Positions 1 through 7,100 of a DNA stretch of 13,064 nucleotides are shown in pieces. The notes beneath the pieces are model-generated. The model was not told the DNA's origin. It was given only the letters and a program-made list of their open reading frames with translations, and made no database searches. Source of the stretch: Deltaproteobacteria bacterium. GTDB lineage: Bacteria; Myxococcota; Myxococcia; Myxococcales; 40CM-4-68-19. The first letter of the stretch is position 1. Each line of letters begins with the position of its first letter. Where the stretch lies: positions 1 through 13,064 of the forward strand of contig JAFEBC010000582.1 of the NCBI GenBank assembly GCA_018266095.1, read 5' to 3'. The position numbers and the translations under genes were made by a program.

Positions 1-3
1 GAG

Positions 4-1161
4 GTGAGGCCGCGGCCTGGATTGCATCGCGTGACCACCCCACCTCGCACGCCCGCGCGCATCCCCGGGATCGACGTGCTGCGCGGCCTGTCGGTGCTGC
101 TCGTGGTCACGCACCACTACAACCTGCGCGTCCCGATAGCGAAGGCGCCCGTCGCGCAGCATCTGCCGGCGGCGCTCTCGCGGCTCATCGGCTGGACCGG
201 CTACTACGGCGTCATCGTCTTCTTCACCATCTCGGGTTTCCTCATCACCTCGTTGTCCCTGGCGCGCTGGGGCTCGCTCGCGCAGGTGAGGCCCAAGGCG
301 TTCTACCTGATGCGCGCGACGCGCATCTTGCCGTGCCTGTTGGCGCTGCTGGCGATCCTGGCGGCGCTGCACCTCTTGAACGTCCACGACTACCGCATCG
401 ACACCGCGCGCATCTCGCTCCCGCGCGCGCTGGTGGCGGCGCTGACCTTCCACGTGAACTGGCTCGAGGGCCACCACGGCTACCTGCCCGGCAACTGGGA
501 CGTGCTCTGGTCGCTCTCGGTGGAGGAGGCGTTCTACCTGGCCTTCCCGCTGGTGTGCGTGGCGGTGCCGAGCCGCAAGCTCCTCGTCCTCGTGCTGCTC
601 GCGCTCATCGCCGTCGGCCCGCTCTCGCGCACCTGGATCGACCTCGACATCTGGGACGACTACGCGTGGCTCTCGTGCATGGACGGCATCGCCTTCGGGG
701 TGCTGGCGGCGCTGTTCGCAGCGGAGGTGACGCTCGGGCGCGCGGCGCAGTGGGCCTCTGTGGCGCTGGGCCTGGCTGCGATGGTCCTGGTGCTCTGGTT
801 CCGCAAGGAGACGCAGGCGCTGGGGCTGACGACGTTCAACCTGCAGGTGTCCGTGCTGGAGCTGGGCACGGCGTTGACGCTGATCGCCGCCGCGCAGTTG
901 CCTTCGCAGACGTGGTTCCTGAAGCTCACGGGCCCGCTGCGCGCCTTGGGCCGCGCGAGCTACGAGATCTACCTGACGCACATGTTCGTGGTGTTCAGCG
1001 CCGTCCGCCTCGCGCCCGCGGACTTCAAGACGAGCCAGTGGGTCCCGCTGGGGTACGTGGCCGTGGTGCTGGCGAGCGCCGCGCTGGGGCTGCTCGTGGC
1101 CCGCGTGTACTCCGAGCGGCTCAATCGGACGCTGCGCCAGCGCTACCTCGGTGGTGCCTAG
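4..1161 (+). CDS. Membrane O-acyltransferase, acyltransferase-3 (OafA/YrhL-like) family
   Basis: This is a multi-pass inner-membrane acyltransferase, expected to move an acyl group (often acetyl) onto a sugar of a surface polysaccharide, lipid or antibiotic-like acceptor. Counting from GTG 4, it shows the family signatures in order: IDVLRG (23-28) followed by the paired histidines H37-H38 in the first membrane helix, FFTISGFLI (73-81), RATRILP (104-110), WSLSVEEAFY (170-179) and, near the C-terminus, SYEIYLTHM. The rest is hydrophobic helices rich in Leu, Ala and Val. At about 385 residues it has the usual length for a stand-alone family member. The start is uncertain: GTG 4, TTG 22 and GTG 31 are all in frame, the conserved block begins near residue 20, and the reading frame stays open to the window edge. 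No sugar-biosynthesis neighbours are visible, so the acceptor cannot be inferred. It converges on the porin gene. Confidence 0.9.
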   Translation: MRPRPGLHRVTTPPRTPARIPGIDVLRGLSVLLVVTHHYNLRVPIAKAPVAQHLPAALSRLIGWTGYYGVIVFFTISGFLITSLSLARWGSLAQVRPKAFYLMRATRILPCLLALLAILAALHLLNVHDYRIDTARISLPRALVAALTFHVNWLEGHHGYLPGNWDVLWSLSVEEAFYLAFPLVCVAVPSRKLLVLVLLALIAVGPLSRTWIDLDIWDDYAWLSCMDGIAFGVLAALFAAEVTLGRAAQWASVALGLAAMVLVLWFRKETQALGLTTFNLQVSVLELGTALTLIAAAQLPSQTWFLKLTGPLRALGRASYEIYLTHMFVVFSAVRLAPADFKTSQWVPLGYVAVVLASAALGLLVARVYSERLNRTLRQRYLGGA

Positions 1162-1232
1162 TGCCGGTCGAAGAGCAACTGCTTCACAGGAAGGAAAGAA
1201 GGAAAGGAATGGGGCTGGCTCCGAACGGAGTC

Positions 1233-1252
1233 GAGCGATTGGTGCGTCGCTC
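1233..1252 (+). terminator. Possible hairpin downstream of the acyltransferase gene
   Basis: GAGCGA (1233-1238) pairs with TCGCTC (1247-1252) across an 8-nt loop, about 70 nt after the acyltransferase stop. No T-run follows, so it would be a weak or factor-dependent terminator at best. The rest of 1162-1232 is a purine-rich stretch with no gene that I can support. Confidence 0.2.
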
Positions 1253-1279
1253 TAGGAGCTAGCCGCAGCGAAAACGACA

Positions 1280-1311
1280 CCGCGCGCGCCCTCGTGCTGG
1301 GACGCGCGCGG
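1280..1311 (-). terminator. Rho-independent-like terminator of the porin gene
   Basis: A perfect 9-bp stem (1280-1288 with 1303-1311, CCGCGCGCG/CGCGCGCGG) continues past a bulged A at 1302 into a further CCC/GGG stem (1289-1291 with 1299-1301), leaving a 7-nt loop. Read on the minus strand, it begins 29 nt past the porin stop and is followed by TGTCGTTTT (1279-1271), a short U-tract. On the plus strand no T-run follows, so it favours ending porin transcription. The tract is offset by five bases from the stem, so strength is uncertain. Confidence 0.5.
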
Positions 1312-1339
1312 CTGATGTTCGAACTCTGATGAACGTGCG

Positions 1340-2758
1340 CTAGAAAATGTAGAAACCGGACAGCTGCACGCGGTCGTTCGTGCGCGGGACCGAGTTGTCG
1401 CCGAAGCGCTCGCGCGTCTTCGACCACGAGAGGCCCAGGCGGGCGGCCTGCGTCACGTCCCAGAACAGGTGCACGCCGACCATGCGGATGTCGGGGATGG
1501 CGGCCGCGTTGCTGGCGAAGTAGGTGGCGTTGTCGCTCTGCAGCGTGCCGTACAGGGCCGAGAGCCAAACGTTGCCGCCGTCGAGGGGCGTGAAGTACTG
1601 CAGCGAGAGGAGCAGCGACTTGGCGTCGATGGTCTCCAGCGCGTGGGTGGTGGTGTTGAAGGCGGCGGGGCCCGCGTCGAGGCCGACACCCGGCGAGTAG
1701 CCCGTGCTGGTGGGCGCGCCGATGGCGCTGACGCCCGCGTTGTAGCTGGTGAAGACGTCGCTGTAGCCCGAGCCCGTGGTGGCCTCGGCGGTGAACGTCA
1801 GGCCGTTCGCGCGCGCCTTCTTGGACGAGGGGATGATGGGGATGATGAGGTCCAGGGCGATGGCCGAGCCGGTGGCCGTCTGGTAGTCGGTGTCGTTGGC
1901 GGCCGGCGACTTGAGCGCCTTGAACTTGCGCGTGAGGGCCGAGAAGGCGATGGCGATGCCGGAGTCGTCGCCGCCGGTCGAGCCGGTGGCCTTGTAGCCC
2001 TTCCACTGGTTGAAATCGAGGCGCACGAAGCCGCCCAGGTCGGGCATGCCCGAGTCGCGCTGGAACGGACGGAGCGCGGCGACCTCGATCTCGACCTTGA
2101 TGTCGTCGGTGAACTTGATGGTCTTGCCCAGGCGGATCTGCAGGATGCGCTGGTACGCTTCCGCCGGCACGCCCTGGATGTCGACCGTGGCCGGGGTGAA
2201 GGCCATGCTGGCGCCGAAGACGGTCCAGGTCTGGCCGAAGAGCGCGTCGATGATGGGCGTCTGCAGCTTGAGGAAGCCGTGGCGCATGCGCATGGTGGGC
2301 GCGCCGTAGATGCCCGACTCCGAGGAGCCGTTGGCGGCGCCCAGGAAGTCCATCTCGAGGTTGCCGGTGGCCTTGATGCCGCTCGCGGTCTCCGGCGACT
2401 CGATCTTGAAGCCGAGCCGCGAGTTGCGCGCGCCGTACTGGATGCGCCCGTCGTCGCCGGCCGAGGTGCCGTACTTGGCGATGGCGGCGTTGCCCTGCAG
2501 CTCGGTGAACGACTGGGTCGAGTCGTAGATGGCGTCGAGCTCGGCGAAGCCGTAGAGGGTGACCTTGACGTTGCTGGCGTTGGACGCGCCGTTGCCGAGC
2601 ACGAACGTCGGCGTGGCGGACATCTTGGAGTCACCCGCAGGGGTGGAGATGGTGGCCGGCGCAGGGGTTGCCGGGGCGGGCGTGGGCTCCGCCGGGGTTT
2701 GGGCCGAGGCGGCCAGCGCGGAGGCGCAGATCACGAACGCTGCGAGGAAACGGGGCAT
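1340..2758 (-). CDS. Outer-membrane porin, DcaP-like
   Basis: A 472-residue secreted beta-barrel, expected to form a diffusion channel in the outer membrane. The start ATG at 2758 is chosen over an upstream in-frame ATG at 2875 because it begins a clean Sec signal (MPRFLAAFVICASALAASA, probable cleavage after ASA at residue 19) and has GGAG 5 nt upstream. After the signal comes a Pro/Ala/Thr-rich linker (about 20-45). The barrel then opens with a GFAELDAIYD stretch, followed by ARNSRLGFKIESP, NLEMDFLG and FGQTWTVFG, all resembling the DcaP-like porin family. The chain ends in the aromatic residue Phe (SGFYIF), the usual outer-membrane assembly signal. DcaP relatives often have an N-terminal coiled coil; here a Pro-rich linker takes that place. 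The substrate cannot be read from sequence. A terminator-like hairpin lies downstream, and a 160-bp gap separates it from the AlbA_2-like gene, so it may have its own promoter. Confidence 0.82.
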   Translation of the reverse strand: MPRFLAAFVICASALAASAQTPAEPTPAPATPAPATISTPAGDSKMSATPTFVLGNGASNASNVKVTLYGFAELDAIYDSTQSFTELQGNAAIAKYGTSAGDDGRIQYGARNSRLGFKIESPETASGIKATGNLEMDFLGAANGSSESGIYGAPTMRMRHGFLKLQTPIIDALFGQTWTVFGASMAFTPATVDIQGVPAEAYQRILQIRLGKTIKFTDDIKVEIEVAALRPFQRDSGMPDLGGFVRLDFNQWKGYKATGSTGGDDSGIAIAFSALTRKFKALKSPAANDTDYQTATGSAIALDLIIPIIPSSKKARANGLTFTAEATTGSGYSDVFTSYNAGVSAIGAPTSTGYSPGVGLDAGPAAFNTTTHALETIDAKSLLLSLQYFTPLDGGNVWLSALYGTLQSDNATYFASNAAAIPDIRMVGVHLFWDVTQAARLGLSWSKTRERFGDNSVPRTNDRVQLSGFYIF

Positions 2759-2869
2759 GTACGCTCCATGTGGTCGGGAGTGCGGGCCGACCTTGCGGGC
2801 GCGATTCATGCCCGTCGCGGAATCGTGCGGCAAGACTGGATGTGACAGGCCGCACAATCGTTGGGGCTG

Positions 2870-2886
2870 CGTCACGTTCTCGTCAC
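2870..2886. promoter_or_regulatory. Tandem CGTCAC repeats upstream of the porin
   Basis: CGTCAC occurs at 2870-2875 and again at 2881-2886, an 11-bp period, about 110-130 bp upstream of the porin start. A CACATTGTG palindrome overlaps at 2884-2892, and a TGTGAC lies at 2841-2846. Direct repeats spaced by one helical turn are typical of OmpR/PhoB-type response-regulator sites. The 7+4+7 layout (GCGTCAC-GTTC-TCGTCAC) loosely resembles a Pho box, but in the orientation opposite to the porin. This is a weak operator candidate. Confidence 0.2.
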
Positions 2887-2918
2887 ATTGTGGATCGCGA
2901 CGACGACGAAATCAGGGC

Positions 2919-4043
2919 TCAATCGCCCGCGGGCACGCGCTTGAAGATGAGCCAGTCGGCGTCCTTGGGGATCTCCGGCGCCTTGCCCAGCGCGGCGTCG
3001 CGGTAGTGCTCCAACGCCACCGCGGCCACCTCCAGCGCGTCCTTGCGCGCCCAGGTGATGCGCTCGTCGAAGGAGCGCACCAGCTTGCCGTGCAGGGCGT
3101 CGAGCCGGCGCTCGGTGGAGAAGCGCAGGAGCGCGTGCATCATCTGGCCGCCGATGTTGACGAGCCAGGCGTCGGCGAGGCGGCGCGAGGCCTGGTAGAC
3201 GACCTCGATGGCCGCGTCGTGCGCGAGGTCGAGCAGGCGCAGCTCCTGCTCCGAGAGCGGCGGGCCCTGGGGGTCCTTGGCGCGCAGCGGGAGGGTCTGG
3301 GCGAGCAGATCGAAGGCGGCCTCGATCACGAACGCGGGCACGCCGCGGCGGCAGCGGTAGAGCGGCTTTCTGCCGGCCCAGAAGACGGCCTCCATCACCT
3401 GGGCGCCGAAGGGCGGGCGCACGAAGCGGTGCAGCTCGCTGAGCGTGGCCACGGCCGCGTCCCAGTCCTGCTCGATGGACTCCAGGCGGGCGGACAGGCG
3501 GCTGATCTCCACCTCGGCCACCACGTCGATCTGGCGCTGCGGGTCGGCCTCGCCGTGACCGCGGAAGCGCTCCTCGAGCTGCGCGTAGGTCATGGCCGCG
3601 AGGCCTCCTTGCGCGCGGAGCCAGAAGCGGTGGCCCGAGGCGTCGAGGCAGGCGCGCGGGCGGCCGACGGGCGCGCGGGCGACGGCGACGACGAGGGCGC
3701 CGCGCGAGGGGTCACGCGGATCCGCGTGGGTGGTGACGACCAGGTCGCGCGAGGTGAACGGCGGCTCCACGCCCTGCGACAACAGGGCCCGCACCTCCGC
3801 CTCGGCGCGGACCACCTCGGGCAGGCCCGTGAGCCAGCGCGCGCCGTCGTGGTCAGACAGGCCGAGGACGATCACGCCGCCGCTCGCGTTGGCGAGCCCG
3901 CAGGCCTCGTCGCGCAAGCCCGCGGTCACCGCCGGCGCCAGCACCAGCGCGTCATGTCCGGCGCCCTCGCGCGCGAGCCGATCCAGCGCGGACCAGTCGT
4001 GCACGCGGGCGAGCAAGGATTCAGGGAGCCCCAGGGAGATCAT
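2919..4043 (-). CDS. AlbA_2 / Schlafen-type putative DNA-binding domain protein
   Basis: A 374-residue soluble protein whose first 160 residues fit the AlbA_2 (older name divergent AAA-4, Schlafen-related) fold. RDEACGLANASGGVIVLGLSD (44-64) is the characteristic 'ALANt.GG.i.iGv.d' strand-loop-strand, and HRFWLRAQGGLAAMTYAQLEERF (138-160) matches the closing 'yyiR.g.s...a...ei..lf' block. The usual N-terminal E..EFK motif is replaced by ALVLAPAVT, so the domain is divergent. The remaining 200 residues are mostly helical and rich in Glu, Arg, Ala and Leu; I recognise no family there, and no winged helix or Walker motif is evident. The start ATG 4043 has AAAGGG 5 nt upstream. It lies 70 nt downstream of the giant modular gene on the same strand and could be co-transcribed, though a hairpin sits in the gap. 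AlbA_2 proteins include regulators and nuclease-like effectors; the role here is unknown. Confidence 0.65.
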   Translation of the reverse strand: MISLGLPESLLARVHDWSALDRLAREGAGHDALVLAPAVTAGLRDEACGLANASGGVIVLGLSDHDGARWLTGLPEVVRAEAEVRALLSQGVEPPFTSRDLVVTTHADPRDPSRGALVVAVARAPVGRPRACLDASGHRFWLRAQGGLAAMTYAQLEERFRGHGEADPQRQIDVVAEVEISRLSARLESIEQDWDAAVATLSELHRFVRPPFGAQVMEAVFWAGRKPLYRCRRGVPAFVIEAAFDLLAQTLPLRAKDPQGPPLSEQELRLLDLAHDAAIEVVYQASRRLADAWLVNIGGQMMHALLRFSTERRLDALHGKLVRSFDERITWARKDALEVAAVALEHYRDAALGKAPEIPKDADWLIFKRVPAGD

Positions 4044-4086
4044 GCAGACCCTTTTGTAGACAGGCTGGCGCGCTGCGTCCAGGTTC

Positions 4087-4105
4087 CGGCCGTCCGCGGC
4101 GGCCG
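4087..4105 (-). other. Intercistronic hairpin after the giant gene
   Basis: CGGCCG at 4087-4092 and 4100-4105 forms a 6-bp all-GC stem with a 7-nt loop, 8 nt past the stop of the 1386-residue gene. No U-tract follows on either strand, so it is more likely an mRNA-stabilising or attenuating stem than a classical terminator. Confidence 0.25.
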
Positions 4106-4113
4106 TCCCTGAC

Positions 4114-7100
4114 TCAAGGCGGGATGGTCGGCGTCGGCGCCACCGCGACCTCGGTGACCCACAGCGCGTCGAGCCGGTCGCTCTCGATGAACACGTCGCG
4201 CTTGAACATGTCGTGGGGCGGCGTGCCGTTCAGGTAGAGCATGATGTCGATCTCGCCCGGGAAGGCCGAATAGTCGGGCGAGTCGCTGCGCGTGCTCTGC
4301 GCGACCGTCGACGTGTGCTTGTGGGTGATCGACCAGTCGAAGTCGTGCGCGGCCTTGAGCACCGAGTGGCCGACCTCGTGGCCGGCGGTGTCGCGGATGT
4401 AGTTGTCGGAGGTCTTGGGGCCCACCAGCAGGTGGATGTGGCCGCCCACGGGCACGAGGTTGCACGAGCGGACGGGGATCCACGACGGCGGCTTGGGATC
4501 GACCTCGACGGGGATGCCGAACTCGTCCACGACCACCTGCACGTCGAGATCCCACGACGCGCCGTCGAGCGTGACCGGGTGCGACCAGTACTGGTGCACG
4601 CCCTCGGCGAAGAGGTTGAACACGCGGTCGCGCTCGGTGTCGGAGACGGTGAAGAACTTGTCCTTGGCTGCGCGCACCGTCAGGACGATGGACTTCGTCG
4701 GCTCGTCCGCGCGCAGGTCGAAGAAGTCGAGCGCGCGAGACGAGGGCGTGACCTGCAGCGGCGTCTCCGCCACAACCGGCTCATGGCCCTCCTTCTCCAC
4801 GGTGACGCGCGCCTTGAGGCCCGGCTCCTTGAGCACCGCGGTGTCGAACACGCCCGCCTGGCTCCAGCCGTCGAAGAGCAGATCGTGCCCGCCGACCTTC
4901 AGGTCGTCGCCGCTGGTGATGTGCCGCACGTGCCACACGCTGCCGTCCTGCCGGAGGATCTCGAACGTCACCTTGTCGACGCTGTCGATGCTGGTGTCCG
5001 AGGAGTCGAGCTGGAAGGCGAACTTCATGGCCAGGATGTGCGTGCGCTGCGACGAGCGCTCCATGAGGTTGAGCGTCTGCGTCGACTCGTTGGTGAGCGT
5101 GGCGCTCAGCACGTCCTTGGTCAGCGCGGGCAGCTTGAGCGTGTCGGTGAACATCGAATCGTGCTCGAGGTCCTCGACGGCCTTGCGGCCGCCTTCGCTG
5201 GCCTCGATGTGGAACTGGCCCGAGGTGAGCCCGCTGAAGTGCGCCTCACCCTGCGCGTCGGTCTTGCCGCGCACCGATTGGCCCGGGCCCGTCACGTCGA
5301 CCTGCGCGCCCTCGACCGGCTTGCCGTCGGCGTCGAGGACCTTCACCGTGCCCGGGAAGGTGTCCTGCTTGGGCGGCGGCGCAGCGAGGATGTAGTCGGA
5401 GGTCTTCACCGCCTCGGCGAGCAGCTCGTCGCCCTTCGCGGTCTTCTGCTTGGTGACGAGCCGCCACTCGACGGTGACGTGGCCGAAGATGGGTGAGCCC
5501 GAGGCCTTGGTCTCGCCCACCGCGGTCGGATCGTCGGCGGGACGCAGCACCTGGCGGCCCAGCTCCTTGCCCTTCTCGTCGCGGAAGATGACCTCGAGCC
5601 GGTTCTGCAGGAAGTCGCCCTTGAGCTTCCACAGGAAGGAGAGGTTGTCCCACGAGCTCAGGCGCTTGTCGGCGGCCAGCACCGTGCCCTTGTCGAGGAG
5701 GTTGAACGCCTCGATCCCGGGTGCCGGCAGGTTCTCGCGCACCACGATCACGCTGCTGCCGAGGAGCTTCCCCGTGGAGGTGCGCCTGAGGTTCAGGTTC
5801 GCGCGCAGGAGGATGACGGCCTTGTCGTCGAAGCTCCATTCGCTGTCGGCGGCGTTGGTCACGTCCTGCTTGAACTGGTGGTCGACCTCGAGCTCGAGCG
5901 AGAGGGCGGACCTGGCGGTCACGGTCCACGCGAAGGTGAGGAACGACTTGGGCGTGACCTGCCCGAAGATCACATCGCCGTTGGCGAAGCGCGCGTCGCG
6001 GAACGACCCCGGCTGGCCGTCGAGGTGGTCGACCTCCGTCTTGCCGTCCTTGTCGTAGACGTGCTGGTCCGGCTCCGGCGGATAGAGGGCCTTGCTGAGG
6101 GTGAACTTCACGACGCCCGCGATGGTCACCGTCGAGGGCGGCGAGGACAGGCCGGCGTTGATGGCGGTGAGCGTGTAGGCGCCGTTCTCGTCGGGCGGCA
6201 TGTGGATCGGATCCACGTCGAGGGAGGTGAGCTGCGTGACGTCCTGCCCGCCGGGCTGCAAGAGGAGCTGATCGAAGGCGCCGGTGATGGCCCACGAGAG
6301 CGTGACGCCTTGCCCTTGCGGGAAGAAGACGAAGTCCGACGGCGCCGGAGCGGGCTTCACGCCCTTGGCCACGCCGCCGAAGCTCGCGATCACGGGCGCG
6401 GTGGCCTTCATCTGCAGCGTGACGTCGCTGTCGCCGCCTTGCGGGTCGCCCGCACCCGCGTCACCGGGAGTTGCCCCATCGGTCTGGTCGCCCGCGAGGC
6501 CCAGCCTGGCTCCGCTCTTCGCCGGCGCGGTTGGCGCACCGCCGGGCCCGACCTGCACGTCGGCCTCGGTGTCGGCGAAGCCCTTGCGCGTGGCCTTCAC
6601 GTGCACCTTGCCGGCCTTGAGGCCCGCGAAGCGCACCTTGCCCGACGGCCCCGTGAGCTGCGGCTGGGCGCCCGGCACATCGATGGTCACGGTGGCGTCA
6701 CGCAGCGGCTTGGGAGGCGTCGCGCCGTCCTCGACCAGCACGTCGAGGTCGAAGAGGAGGGCCTGGAGCGTCAGCGTGGCCGAGGCCTCTGCGCCGGAGG
6801 TCACCTCGAGCGTGGTGTCCGCGGCGTCGAAGCCCGCGGCCGTGGCGACCACCTTGTAGCTGCCCGGGAACAGGTCGCTGAACGCGGCCTCGCCGCCCGC
6901 GGTCGTCTGCTCCTTCACCACCGGGCCCGAGGCGTGCACGTTGGCCTGATCGAGGCCGTTGCCCGACGCATCCACGACCTTGACGCGGATCGAGCCCGGC
7001 GGCTTGTCGAGGTCGAACGTCTCTGAGACGCGCGCGGCCCACTGCGGGTACTCCGCGCAGCCGCCCGGCGGGCAGGGATCGACCGGCGGCGGCGTGACCC

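Noticed and set aside
333..1262. Second plus-strand frame overlapping the acyltransferase
   Set aside because: Ala/Gly/Arg-rich shadow; the other frame has all the acyltransferase-3 motifs.
1209..1262. 17-codon open frame after the purine-rich AAGGA stretch in the convergent gap
   Set aside because: The purine run abuts the ATG too closely for a good ribosome site, and the peptide has no support beyond being open.
1469..2845. Long plus-strand open frame of 458 codons opposite the porin
   Set aside because: Its product is Gly/Arg/Val/Asp-rich with no domain, while the minus strand encodes a signal peptide and a barrel with the correct terminal Phe. It is a GC-driven shadow.
2559..4112. Plus-strand open frame of 517 codons across the AlbA_2-like gene
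   Set aside because: Low-complexity Arg/Ala/Gly/Glu composition and no ribosome site; it crosses the gap between two well-supported minus-strand genes.
5878..7026. Plus-strand frames opposite the giant gene (also 4213-5496)
   Set aside because: Arg/Val/Glu/His-rich translations typical of antisense frames in high-GC DNA; no recognisable motif.
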